Origin: Beduini massiliensis
Lineage (GTDB): Bacteria; Bacillota_I; Bacilli_A; Erysipelotrichales; Coprobacillaceae
Reading direction: 5' to 3'
Assembly (NCBI RefSeq): GCF_000829905.1
Contig: NZ_CDPP01000006.1
Location: 62,001 to 126,000 of the forward strand
Length of the DNA: 64,000 nt
Of the stretch, positions 27,398 through 35,581 are shown piece by piece (the stretch's first letter is position 1; each line of letters starts with the position of its first letter). Both the position numbers and the translations under genes were made by a program. The notes beneath the pieces are model-generated. The model saw only the letters and a list, made by a program, of their open reading frames with translations. It had not been told where the DNA came from and made no database searches.

Positions 27398-28081
27398 TTA
27401 TCTTTTCTCCTTTACAATGCTTTTCTTTAATCTTTTATCATAAATCCAAACCTGTATAAATGTTAACAGCACTGTGATCACAGCAATTGGAATAGCAGCC
27501 GTGGCAATCGATTGTAAAGTCACATCATAACCAAGTTCTGCCATTGTCCCCTGAATGAGCACCACCCCACTGGCGGCAGGAAAACAGTTTTGGGCAAAGA
27601 AATTTCCATAATTTTCTACCGCTGCCGATATCCCTTTTAAATGATCTGTCTGATTTTCGGTTAATTTTTCACATTTAGAGTTTTCTGCCGCTGCTTCCGA
27701 CATTGGCAAAATTAAAGGACGAATAAATTGAACATGTCCGCCAATACGAATATTTAGCGCAGAGGCGATGGAGCGTATGACCATATATAAGGATAAGATT
27801 TTACCGGCAGAAGCATTTTTTATACGTCCAATCAATTGTCCGGCACGTTCTTTTAATCCATATCTTTCAATAATCGCAATGACTGGAAAAATAATTAAAA
27901 AGATTGACATTAAACGATTATTAACAAAAGACTGTCCTAATATAGTTAAGATGTCATAGAAATTTATTCCGGCAACAAACCCGGTGACAATACCCGCAGT
28001 TAAAACGACAGCCAAAACATCAAATTTTAAAGTAAAGCCTACAACAATGATAGCAATTCCAATTAATTTCCAGTATTCCAT
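27398..28081 (-). CDS. DUF969 membrane protein, partner of DUF979
   Basis: A 227-residue membrane protein with about five or six hydrophobic segments. LNIRIGGHVQFIRPLILPM and NYGNFFAQNCFPAASGVVL are the recognisable DUF969 segments. RBS GAGGAG precedes the ATG. It heads the four-gene operon DUF969-DUF979-pcp-GGCT. The two DUFs look like halves of one carrier and probably form a heteromeric permease. The substrate is inferred from the downstream peptidase. Confidence 0.8.
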   Translation of the reverse strand: MEYWKLIGIAIIVVGFTLKFDVLAVVLTAGIVTGFVAGINFYDILTILGQSFVNNRLMSIFLIIFPVIAIIERYGLKERAGQLIGRIKNASAGKILSLYMVIRSIASALNIRIGGHVQFIRPLILPMSEAAAENSKCEKLTENQTDHLKGISAAVENYGNFFAQNCFPAASGVVLIQGTMAELGYDVTLQSIATAAIPIAVITVLLTFIQVWIYDKRLKKSIVKEKR

Positions 28082-28154
28082 ATTTGACTCCTCTCATAAT
28101 AAATAGGATGTTTTCAAATTAGCTTGTTTCTTAAAAGAAAAAACATACTCATTT

Positions 28155-28192
28155 ACTAAAAAAACCTTATCAAATCTTTTGATTTAACAAGG
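28155..28192 (-). terminator. intrinsic terminator downstream of the PTS IIC-like gene
   Basis: On the minus strand CCTTGTTAAATC and GATTTGATAAGG pair around AAAA with two mismatches and are followed by a run of seven T. Confidence 0.75.
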
Positions 28193-28199
28193 TCAATGA

Positions 28200-29207
28200 C
28201 TATTTTAAAATTTTTAAATCACCATTTCGTAAATAGTGTGCTTTTCTAAATAATTGATACACCGCAAAATTAATAACAATCGGTAAAATAATGTAGGCCA
28301 CTACCGGAAGAATCCAATAACTGCTTCCCATTTGTTCCACCGTTTCAATGACTCCCATAAACAAAGTTCCGCCTATTGCCACCGAATGAATAGACGTTGT
28401 GATTTGAAATAATGCCGCCGATACACACCCACAAACAATACTTGATACGATGGGTGGAATAAGAATGATCGGATGTTTTATCATATTCGTAAACTGAAGC
28501 ATACTGGTACCAACCAAGACAGCCAAACTATCTCCAATATCATTATCCTGCAAAGACATTAACCCCAGTCCTAACATAAACGACATAACTCCAGCTAAAG
28601 CTGCACCACAGGCAAGCGGTGATAATTGCAGGATTGACGTAATCGCAACGATGGTAATAGGACTGGTAAATAATAAACCTGCCACAACAGCGATCACCAT
28701 TCCCATCAGTAATGGGTTCATATTTGTCATATTATTAATAAATTGAACAATGTAAGTTAAAAAGATCGATAAGTACGGTGTGAATAATGCATGAATAATT
28801 CCTGCAATAAATACACTGACTAACGGTAAAAGAAATAAATCAAATGGGGTTTTCCCTTCTAAAAAGTTATTTACCCAAACTGTTACTAAAACACAGATGT
28901 ATGCCATAAACGGAGCAGCAACTTGCAAATCAGTTCCACTCATACTGCCTAATCCAACACATCCTGCCATCATTGCACAAATTAATCCTAAATGGCTCGT
29001 TCCGCTTTTATAAGCGATACTGATTCCGATGGCCGGACCTAATAATCCCGGCATTAACGCCCCCCACTGACTTAATAGATGAAGATGCGTCCACATTCCT
29101 ATTTGAGTTAATATATTCCCTAATATATATGTCATAAAAAACGCTATTGAAAAAGCTGTTAAAGTTGTAAAAACATAGGGTTCTTTAGAAAACATTTTTT
29201 TTGCCAT
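28200..29207 (-). CDS. PTS EIIC-type membrane transporter (PfoR/PTS_EIIC_2-like)
   Basis: A membrane protein of about 335 residues with about ten hydrophobic segments, related to the PTS_EIIC_2/PfoR group. Landmarks are LLGPAIGISIAYKSG, GCVGLGSMSGTDLQ, FVSVFIAG-like loops and IKHPIILIPPIVSSIVCG. No IIA or IIB partner lies nearby, so it may act alone or with general components. ATG 29207 is chosen over an upstream ATG (29228) because AGGAGG stands seven bases before it. The gene is flanked by terminators on both sides and is therefore monocistronic. The substrate is unknown. Confidence 0.75.
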   Translation of the reverse strand: MAKKMFSKEPYVFTTLTAFSIAFFMTYILGNILTQIGMWTHLHLLSQWGALMPGLLGPAIGISIAYKSGTSHLGLICAMMAGCVGLGSMSGTDLQVAAPFMAYICVLVTVWVNNFLEGKTPFDLFLLPLVSVFIAGIIHALFTPYLSIFLTYIVQFINNMTNMNPLLMGMVIAVVAGLLFTSPITIVAITSILQLSPLACGAALAGVMSFMLGLGLMSLQDNDIGDSLAVLVGTSMLQFTNMIKHPIILIPPIVSSIVCGCVSAALFQITTSIHSVAIGGTLFMGVIETVEQMGSSYWILPVVAYIILPIVINFAVYQLFRKAHYLRNGDLKILK

Positions 29208-29236
29208 AACGAAACCTCCTATTGGCATTTTACAAC

Positions 29237-29283
29237 AAAAAAAGAAAGTAGCCTATCCCTTTTCGACACTTTCTTTCATTTTT
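29237..29283 (-). terminator. intrinsic terminator of trpBA
   Basis: On the minus strand AAAGAAAGT and ACTTTCTTT form a stem around an 18-base loop and are followed by a long T-run, a few bases after the trpA stop. The flanking A/T runs would also permit use on the other strand. Confidence 0.7.
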
Positions 29284-29284
29284 T

Positions 29285-30049
29285 TCACTGATGAAGGAGA
29301 TGACTCATTTTCTTTATAGCTTGACCCAATTCCTCTAGTGTAGCGGAGGTTTCCAATAAACGCGGTACTTCTTTGAGAATCATATCCTCTATCTTGATAC
29401 CATTTACAAAAAGATTTTCTGATTTAAAATTTACTATATCCTCTTGATTCAACGAAATTACTTTAGGTAATGTCGTCTCTTTATCCAACAGCTCAATAAA
29501 TTGCGGAAGTTCTTCTGTTCTAGCCGCACAGTACAAAAAGCCCTGTGCTTTGCCCACAATTTCTTTTATTCTCTTTAGTGAACCAGAAGTAACTGATAAA
29601 AGAACATAAATATTATATTTCTTAGTAATTTCTTTTACAACGTGTTGATGCTCGATAGGAAGATCAACAATAAAAATCCCGTCAATACCACTATCGCTTG
29701 CTTCTTTAATAAATTCTTCGATGCCATAACGAAAGACTTGATTATAGTAGACATTTAAAATCAAAGGAATCTTTGTGCCATCACGTATTTCTTTAATGCA
29801 TGCCATCGCTGCTAGCGTTGTCATATGATTTTTCAGCGCCCGTGCGTTCGCTTTTTGAAGATCTTCACTTAACGCAATCGGATCTGAAAAGGGCAAGCTC
29901 AATTCAATCATATCACATCCATTTTCGATCATTTGACGGATCATTGCCAAACTCGTGTTTCGACTGGGATCACCAATAACACTATACCCTATCATGGCTG
30001 TTGTTTGTGTTTTATTTAAAGCCTGTAATGTTTTATCAATTCTATTCAT
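29285..30049 (-). CDS. trpA: TrpA-like protein (tryptophan synthase alpha), catalytic Asp60 replaced
   Basis: A 254-residue TIM-barrel protein of the tryptophan synthase alpha family, which normally splits indole-3-glycerol phosphate into indole. The catalytic Glu49 is present ([11 protein letters not shown]), but position 60, Asp in active enzymes (PLADGP), is Leu here (PIALSEDLQ). The phosphate-binding features also look lost: the usual G-V-T-G loop reads ARTEELPQ, the GFGIS strand reads VISLNQ, and the GSAI turn reads VNGIKI. The fold and TrpB-contact parts look kept. It may be inactive and serve only to activate TrpB. It overlaps trpB by eight bases. There are no trpE, D, C or F genes nearby. 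Confidence 0.85.
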   Translation of the reverse strand: MNRIDKTLQALNKTQTTAMIGYSVIGDPSRNTSLAMIRQMIENGCDMIELSLPFSDPIALSEDLQKANARALKNHMTTLAAMACIKEIRDGTKIPLILNVYYNQVFRYGIEEFIKEASDSGIDGIFIVDLPIEHQHVVKEITKKYNIYVLLSVTSGSLKRIKEIVGKAQGFLYCAARTEELPQFIELLDKETTLPKVISLNQEDIVNFKSENLFVNGIKIEDMILKEVPRLLETSATLEELGQAIKKMSHLLHQ

Positions 30050-31229
30050 TGATTTCCACCCCCATAATATCCGCTATGCTTTTCACATCTTTATCCCCTC
30101 GTCCACTCAATGTCACAATTATGATCTTATCTTTTGTTAGTTGTGGTGAAAGTTTCATTGCATAAGCAACAGCATGACTCGATTCAATAGCGGGTATAAT
30201 TCCCTCCATTCTACTTAAATAATGGAATGCTTCCACTGCTTCATCATCACGAATGGCAACGTACTTTGCACGCTCACATTCTTTTAAATAAGCATGTTCG
30301 GGACCAATACCAGGATAATCCAATCCGGCAGAAATTGAATATACCGGCATAATCTGTCCTTCATCATCCTGCAAAAACAAAGATTTCATTCCATGAAGTA
30401 CCCCAATTGATCCTTTTGTCAAGGTGGCAGCATGCATTGATGTCTCTATGCCTTTTCCTGCCGCTTCACAACCAATCAGTTTCACTTTTGAATAGGGTAA
30501 ATATTCATAGAAAGACCCGATTGCATTTGAACCCCCTCCGACACAGGCAATGACATAATCAGGTAATCTTCCCTCTTTTTGTTGGCATTGTACAAACGAT
30601 TCTTTAGAAATAATATGCTGAAAATCACGTACGATCATCGGGTAGGGATGCGGTCCGGTAGCCGATCCTAATACATAAAAAGTATCCTGATAACACTTTG
30701 CCCATGCTGCCATCGCTTCATTGCAGGCATCTTTCAAGGTTCCGGTACCGCTTGTCACTGCGGTTACCTTAGCACCTAACAATTCCATTTTAAATACATT
30801 AAGGGATTGTCTTTGGGTATCTTCCATTCCCATAAAGATTTCACATTCCATATTAAACAATGCTGCTGCGGTGGCAGTTGCAACCCCATGCTGTCCTGCT
30901 CCTGTTTCCGCAATCACTTTCTTTTTCCCCATATGTTTGGCTAATAAGATTTGCCCTAACACATTATTGATCTTATGTGCTCCGGTATGATTCAAATCTT
31001 CTCTTTTCAAATAAATCTTTGCCCCACCTAAATCCTCACTCATCTTTTTTGCATAATAAAGTAAAGATGGTCGCCCTGCATATTCCTTCAAATAGAAATC
31101 CAGTTCCTCTTGAAACACTCTATCTTCCTTTAATTTAAGGTAGTACTCTTCTAATTCGTTTAACGCATTCATTAATATTTCAGGCGCATATTGTCCGCCA
31201 TAAGTTCCATAAAAGCCTCTGTTCATCAT
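30042..31229 (-). CDS. trpB: tryptophan synthase beta chain
   Basis: A 395-residue PLP enzyme that joins indole and serine to make tryptophan. Key motifs are intact: [10 protein letters not shown] at the N-terminus, HTGAHKINN with the PLP Lys, [12 protein letters not shown] with the catalytic Glu, [10 protein letters not shown] for phosphate binding, and SGRGDKD near the end. This is a TrpB1-type chain that expects an alpha partner. GAGG lies before the tandem ATGs (31229 and 31226). Expression is governed by the Trp T-box upstream. With a TrpA that lacks Asp60, the likely use is tryptophan synthesis from external indole. Confidence 0.97.
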   Translation of the reverse strand: MMNRGFYGTYGGQYAPEILMNALNELEEYYLKLKEDRVFQEELDFYLKEYAGRPSLLYYAKKMSEDLGGAKIYLKREDLNHTGAHKINNVLGQILLAKHMGKKKVIAETGAGQHGVATATAAALFNMECEIFMGMEDTQRQSLNVFKMELLGAKVTAVTSGTGTLKDACNEAMAAWAKCYQDTFYVLGSATGPHPYPMIVRDFQHIISKESFVQCQQKEGRLPDYVIACVGGGSNAIGSFYEYLPYSKVKLIGCEAAGKGIETSMHAATLTKGSIGVLHGMKSLFLQDDEGQIMPVYSISAGLDYPGIGPEHAYLKECERAKYVAIRDDEAVEAFHYLSRMEGIIPAIESSHAVAYAMKLSPQLTKDKIIIVTLSGRGDKDVKSIADIMGVEINE

Positions 31230-31318
31230 TATTCCTCTTTTCTTTTATTTATCTTTATACACATGCAGAAGATTGTATTATTTCCCAGAAAATAATCTAT
31301 TTTCAGCAAAATATACAC

Positions 31319-31402
31319 TTAAATGGATTCGTTGTTACACCACCGCTTTGTTTCCTTAATGTATAATTTTAAATAAAAATATGGGGTCATATTTAAAATC
31401 AT
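31319..31402 (-). CDS. possible 27-residue leader peptide between T-box and trpB
   Basis: ATG 31402 has a strong GAGGAGGG six to seven bases upstream and opens a 27-codon frame ending TAA at 31319-31321. The product begins MILNMTPYFYLKLY and ends KRWCNNESI, with one Trp codon. It lies after the T-box terminator and before trpB. It may be translated as a leader, or the Shine-Dalgarno may be a coincidence. Nothing similar is known to me. Confidence 0.4.
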   Translation of the reverse strand: MILNMTPYFYLKLYIKETKRWCNNESI

Positions 31403-31432
31403 TTTTATCCCTCCTCATTTTGTATAAGCCAG

Positions 31433-31688
31433 AAATAAAAAATCTCCGCCCAATAATAGGACGAAGATTGATTCGTTATGCCACCCATATATATAGAAAA
31501 ACAGCTTATACAAACACCAACATGTTTGCTTCTTTTTAACGCTAGAACTGCGGCTTGGCTACTTTGTATTCACCTTGCTTCTAATAGGTCCATTCATGAT
31601 CTGCTTCACATCAGTTTTCACCCACCACTGATTCTCTACGCTTCTGCTACAATCACTACTTACTCCTAAATCATCGAATTTATTACTT
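31433..31688 (-). promoter_or_regulatory. T-box riboswitch, tryptophan-specific, controlling trpBA
   Basis: The transcript carries AGAGAATCAGTGGTGGGTGA (stem-I AGAG/GNUG region), the specifier GAA-TGG-ACC with Trp codon UGG at 31590-31592, and the T-box core GGGTGGCATAACG at 31474-31486. The bulge UGGC would pair with a tRNA ending GCCA, as tRNA-Trp does. A terminator (CGTCC and GGGCG arms, then TTTTTT, 31433-31470) follows. Uncharged tRNA-Trp should favour read-through into trpBA. Confidence 0.9.
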
Positions 31689-31695
31689 GTCTAAA

Positions 31696-31723
31696 AGTAT
31701 AAGCTTTTTTTAGCATCTGTCAA
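31696..31723 (-). promoter_or_regulatory. promoter of the T-box/trpBA transcript
   Basis: On the minus strand TTGACA (31718-31723), a 16-bp spacer and TATACT (31696-31701) form a good sigma-A promoter just upstream of the T-box. Confidence 0.75.
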
Positions 31724-31732
31724 CAAAAAAAA

Positions 31733-31757
31733 TAAAAAGAGGCATTAAGCCTCTACT
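31733..31757 (-). terminator. intrinsic terminator of the MATE gene
   Basis: On the minus strand AGAGGC and GCCTCT pair around a short loop and run into TTTTT; the stem overlaps the stop codon of the MATE gene. Confidence 0.75.
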
Positions 31758-33112
31758 TCAAGCGTCATATTTCGTACCCAATGTCCCTTGCGATAGAAAT
31801 AACTTGCGACAAACAGTTTGAATATATCCAGTGATTCGATAATCGCATACAAAGGAATCAATGGAATGGGGGTAAAAATAGACAACAAGGTTGAAAATAG
31901 TACAGATGCCCCCCATAAGAAACCACTATCCATAATTAATGTAGAAGCTGCATCTCCGCCCGCTCTTAAAACAAAGAAGATACACACATTGATCACATAA
32001 AAAGGAATCATGAGTGATTTGATACACAACATGGTCGTGATGGCTTGATTAATTTCCGGTTCTAAATTGTAAATCTTTGGTATTATCCCTGAAAAAGAGA
32101 TTAAGATACCACTGATTACTACTGCAACCATCGCGCCAAAAACAATCAGTTTTAACGAGTTTTGTCGTGCTTCCTCTAATTCATTGGCTCCTAGTTTATT
32201 CCCTATCATAATTGCCACAGCACTAGAAAGACCCCCAAAAATAATAAAGGCAATATTCATGACGGTATCTACTACCGAAATAGCCGCAACTAAGAATTCA
32301 TCGGTACGGATATAGGATTTAAAGATCATGGCATTTCCTAATGAAAACATGATTTCATTGATTGTCAGCGGTAATGCTTTGATCATTAATCGTGAGATTA
32401 AATCCTTATTTAGATGAAACATTCCGTTAATATCCAAACGAAAATAATGTTTCTTCTTCATCAACAGCACTAAATAAATCACCATTTCCACCAAACGGGC
32501 AATCAAGGTTGCAATCGCTGCTCCTTCAACCCCCATTGGTTTAAAGCCAAAATGACCAAAGATTAATATATAATTTAAGCAAGTATTCGTCGCTACTGTC
32601 AATATCCCGATCTTTAATTGGATCTTATTGATTCCTACCGAACGCAATGCCATCATACACGTCATCGAAATTGCATAAGGTAAATAACTATATTTAATAA
32701 AATTCAAATAAGATAATCCTGAGTCTACAATCGCAGGTGTTTTTGAAAACAGCTGCAGAATCTGAACCGGTATAAAGATGACCATTAATGTGAACAACAA
32801 TCCTGAAAGTAATGAGAATAACATATTTGCATCAAATACTTCCTGACATTTGCGATGATCTTTTGCGCCGAAATATTGAGCTATAAAAATCCCCGATGCC
32901 CCACATAACCCGAATAAGGTAGAGTTGAAGATCAAATAAAATTTGTTTGCTACAGTAACGCTGGTCAAGGCTACTGAGCCAACGCTTCCAATCATGACAT
33001 TATCAATTAAATTGACAAAGGATGTAACGAATTGCTGTGCCATAATCGGCAGTGCAATCAAGATAACTGACTTATAGAACGCTTTCGTTCCAAAAAACTT
33101 TTTAAAACGCAT
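31745..33112 (-). CDS. MATE-family multidrug/cation efflux transporter
   Basis: A membrane protein of about 455 residues with 12 expected helices in two halves. VILIALPIMAQQFVTSFVNLIDNVMIGSVG at the N-terminus (shown in parts: ALPIMAQQF, NLIDNVMIG) and the matching second half (LPLTINEIMFSLGNAMIF) are typical of NorM/DinF-like MATE exporters, which expel compounds using sodium or proton gradients. ATG 33112 is preferred over a start 42 bases upstream because GGGAGGGG stands just before it. The gene stands alone. The substrate is unknown. Confidence 0.9.
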   Translation of the reverse strand: MRFKKFFGTKAFYKSVILIALPIMAQQFVTSFVNLIDNVMIGSVGSVALTSVTVANKFYLIFNSTLFGLCGASGIFIAQYFGAKDHRKCQEVFDANMLFSLLSGLLFTLMVIFIPVQILQLFSKTPAIVDSGLSYLNFIKYSYLPYAISMTCMMALRSVGINKIQLKIGILTVATNTCLNYILIFGHFGFKPMGVEGAAIATLIARLVEMVIYLVLLMKKKHYFRLDINGMFHLNKDLISRLMIKALPLTINEIMFSLGNAMIFKSYIRTDEFLVAAISVVDTVMNIAFIIFGGLSSAVAIMIGNKLGANELEEARQNSLKLIVFGAMVAVVISGILISFSGIIPKIYNLEPEINQAITTMLCIKSLMIPFYVINVCIFFVLRAGGDAASTLIMDSGFLWGASVLFSTLLSIFTPIPLIPLYAIIESLDIFKLFVASYFYRKGHWVRNMTLEVEA

Positions 33113-33173
33113 GTAACCCCTCCCAACACAAACGTATAAAAAAAATACTGTCACCAGTATCTGCTATTTAAAA

Positions 33174-33249
33174 TGGTGGAGCCTAGGAGGATCGAACTCC
33201 TGACCTCCTGCGTGCAAAGCAGGCGCTCTCCCAGCTGAGCTAAGGCCCC
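33174..33249 (-). tRNA. tRNA-Ala (TGC)
   Basis: The reverse strand gives a full cloverleaf: acceptor GGGGCCT/AGGCTCC, D-arm GCTC-AGCTGGGA-GAGC, anticodon loop CTTTGCACG with anticodon TGC, T-arm GTTCGATCC, and an encoded CCA end (33174-33176). Confidence 0.97.
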
Positions 33250-33264
33250 AAAAATATTTTAATA

Positions 33265-33341
<77 letters not shown>

Positions 33342-33383
33342 AATATATGGGCAACACCATATTTGTATTGAACAATCTATTAA

Positions 33384-33460
<77 letters not shown>

Positions 33461-33479
33461 ATCAATTGACTGCCTTTAT

Positions 33480-33508
33480 ATATTATCACTTGAATCCTCG
33501 TTCGTCAA
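33480..33508 (-). promoter_or_regulatory. promoter of the tRNA cluster
   Basis: On the minus strand TTGACG (33503-33508), a 17-bp spacer and TAATAT (33480-33485) stand 20 bases before the first tRNA. Confidence 0.65.
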
Positions 33509-33577
33509 CACTTTATAGAAATTTTTTCAAATTATTTTTATCTATTTATTTTGACAAGAAAATTCATATTAAAACAA

Positions 33578-33605
33578 TAAAAAATAGAGAAAGAATTTCT
33601 TTCTC
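33578..33605 (-). terminator. intrinsic terminator of the amidase gene
   Basis: On the minus strand GAGAAAGAA and TTCTTTCTC form a stem and are followed by TATTTTTT. Confidence 0.75.
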
Positions 33606-33647
33606 CAATTTCAAATCTATATTAACATATCTGTTTATTATCCTTTT

Positions 33648-34358
33648 TTATGATAGAGGTTCTTCCGGCTCTGTTGGTATTGGCGGTACTTTTGACAAGT
33701 TCGTCTCAATTCCATCAGAAATCGCGACTGCTAGCTTCTTATGATATTTACTGGATGCTAATTGTCCCTTTTCATTTCCGTTTGTTAGGAATCCACATTC
33801 TACTAATACCCCTTTTGTTTTCGTACAACGTAATACATAAAAATTAGCGCTTTCTATTTTTTTACGGGTACCTGTTACCGGCTTCATGGCATTGTGGATA
33901 TCGGTAGCTAATTCCTTAGCGGTATCACTTTTCCCATAATAAAAAACTTGTGACCCCCAAATCGAAGAGACCGTCGAAGCGTTTAAATGAATACTTATAA
34001 ATAGATCTGCATTATAGCTATCGATTTTGCGTACACGTAAATACATGTCATCCTGCTTGGAATAGTTATAATCGCGATGTGTTAAATCGTTGTCATCATC
34101 TCGTGTAAGATATACCGTTGCTCCGCGTGATTCTAGTTCTTCTTTAAGCGCTAAACTTATTTTGAGATTTAATTGATCCTCTCTTACTTTCCCAACATTT
34201 GCCCCATTATCCAAACCACCATGTCCGGGATCAATAACAATAATACGGTTTGTTAAAGTTTGTTCTGCGTTTACTTCTTCCGTTTTTTTGTTTGGTTTAA
34301 ATATAAACAAGCATATTGCCACTGCAATCATCGCTATAATCATTATTTTCTTATACAT
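33648..34358 (-). CDS. N-acetylmuramoyl-L-alanine amidase (Amidase_3, CwlD-like)
   Basis: A 236-residue zinc amidase that cuts the bond between muramic acid and the stem peptide of peptidoglycan. An N-terminal hydrophobic helix (IIAMIAVAICLFIF) targets it to the membrane or outside. VIDPGHGGLDNGA, VREDQLNL, ISIHLNAS and VECGFLTN carry the zinc-binding His, Glu, His and catalytic Glu. Size and layout resemble CwlD, the spore-cortex amidase, but a general wall amidase is possible. It stands alone, followed by a terminator and then the tRNA genes. Confidence 0.9.
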   Translation of the reverse strand: MYKKIMIIAMIAVAICLFIFKPNKKTEEVNAEQTLTNRIIVIDPGHGGLDNGANVGKVREDQLNLKISLALKEELESRGATVYLTRDDDNDLTHRDYNYSKQDDMYLRVRKIDSYNADLFISIHLNASTVSSIWGSQVFYYGKSDTAKELATDIHNAMKPVTGTRKKIESANFYVLRCTKTKGVLVECGFLTNGNEKGQLASSKYHKKLAVAISDGIETNLSKVPPIPTEPEEPLS

Positions 34359-34636
34359 TTTATCACCTAGGTTATTTTATGTTTTAGGCTTATAAGATAT
34401 GTTAATTTATTCAAAACATAATAAAACCTCTTTAATTCATTTTCAAAAATAATTATCCACTTTTTCATTATAAGATTTTTCGCGATTTTGTTGCGTACAT
34501 TGGCTAATTATTGATTCATCTCATCATAAATGATAGTATCGTATTATAGGATAGTTGAATTTAATAAATGAAACTTATAATTATAATATAACTTCAACAA
34601 AATATATAATTTCTTATGAGGGGGAGATGAGAAATA

Positions 34637-35341
34637 TTGAACATTTTAATTATTGAAGATAAAAAGCCCGATATAAAGCAACTAGAAGAAATATTATTTC
34701 AAATTGAAAAGAATCAAAAAATTTTTTTTAATATTACTTCTACTGATTTTTTAAACTACAATGATTTATTAAGTCTATATAAATATGATTTAATTTTTCT
34801 TGGAATTGAATTAAAGAATGGAAACGGTATAGATATTGGTAAAAAAATAAGATATGTTAATAATAAAGTAAAATTAGTTATTGTGACACATCATCAACGA
34901 TATATGCTAGAAGGATATAAAATAAAAGCAGATCGATATTTTCTAAAGCCATTAAACAAAGACTTTTTTGAAAAAGAAATGATAGAAATCTTTAATGACT
35001 TAACTAATGATTTAGCAGGAATATATGATCCATCTATATATGAAAAAAAGATTTATTTCAAAGATATAATTTTCATTGAATACTATTTAAGACATAGCAA
35101 GGTTTATTTATATAATGGAAAGATTTTAGAAACAAAAAAGTCATTAAAAGACTGGGCCGAGATAGTAACCACATATGATTTCGCCTACTCACATAAATCA
35201 TTCATTGTAAATTTCTTACATATTAAAAAAATTACCAATAAAGACATAATAATGAAAAGCAAAGATGTATTGCCCCTGTCTCGACACTATAAAGAGGAAT
35301 TTAAAAATGCATACATTTTATATTTAAATCAAAAAGACTAA
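34637..35341 (+). CDS. LytTR-family response regulator with an atypical receiver (no phospho-Asp)
   Basis: A 234-residue AgrA/LytR-type regulator: receiver domain 1-115 and LytTR DNA-binding domain about 135-230 (KIYFKDIIFIEYYLRHSKV, SHKSFIVNFLHIKKI, LPLSRHY). The acidic pocket (IIED) and the conserved Lys (LKPLN) are present. The phospho-acceptor Asp in the usual FLDIE motif is Gly56 (FLGIE), so control by phosphorylation is unlikely. No sensor kinase is nearby. The start is TTG 34637 behind GAGGGGGAG. It most likely controls the secreted-protein and ABC genes that follow on the same strand. Confidence 0.9.
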   Translation: MNILIIEDKKPDIKQLEEILFQIEKNQKIFFNITSTDFLNYNDLLSLYKYDLIFLGIELKNGNGIDIGKKIRYVNNKVKLVIVTHHQRYMLEGYKIKADRYFLKPLNKDFFEKEMIEIFNDLTNDLAGIYDPSIYEKKIYFKDIIFIEYYLRHSKVYLYNGKILETKKSLKDWAEIVTTYDFAYSHKSFIVNFLHIKKITNKDIIMKSKDVLPLSRHYKEEFKNAYILYLNQKD

Positions 35342-35379
35342 TTTGATAGTGTACTAAAATTATACAATTAATTATTAAA

Positions 35380-35406
35380 GGTGCATTTTATTCTATTATG
35401 GTGCAT
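35380..35406 (+). promoter_or_regulatory. GGTGCAT direct repeats, candidate LytTR binding site
   Basis: GGTGCAT occurs at 35380-35386 and 35400-35406, one on each of two helical turns, in the gap between the LytTR gene and the secreted-protein gene. LytTR proteins bind pairs of direct repeats about two turns apart upstream of weak promoters; TATGAT at 35439-35444 could be the -10 box. Confidence 0.45.
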
Positions 35407-35581
35407 GTTGTCCCAATCTATTGATCTTGTTGTTCTTATATGATAATTATTAATTATAGAGGATATCATTACTTTACTATTCAAATTGACAAGATGGAGG
35501 GGATAAAAAAGAGGAAATAAAAAACGAATTTATTTTGCTAAATCTTTATAACATTAAAATAAGAACAAGGAGGATAAGAAA

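Noticed and set aside
31300-31350. Possible second tandem T-box (GGTGGTGTAACAACG)
   Set aside because: No room for a stem I with specifier between 31433 and this point, and no GC-rich terminator follows.
31478-31669. 63-codon plus-strand frame across the T-box
   Set aside because: The stretch is explained by T-box RNA structure on the minus strand.
34501-34636. Promoter for the LytTR gene from TATAAT-like runs near 34570-34600
   Set aside because: The region is so AT-rich that many hexamers match; spacing with any -35 box is wrong.
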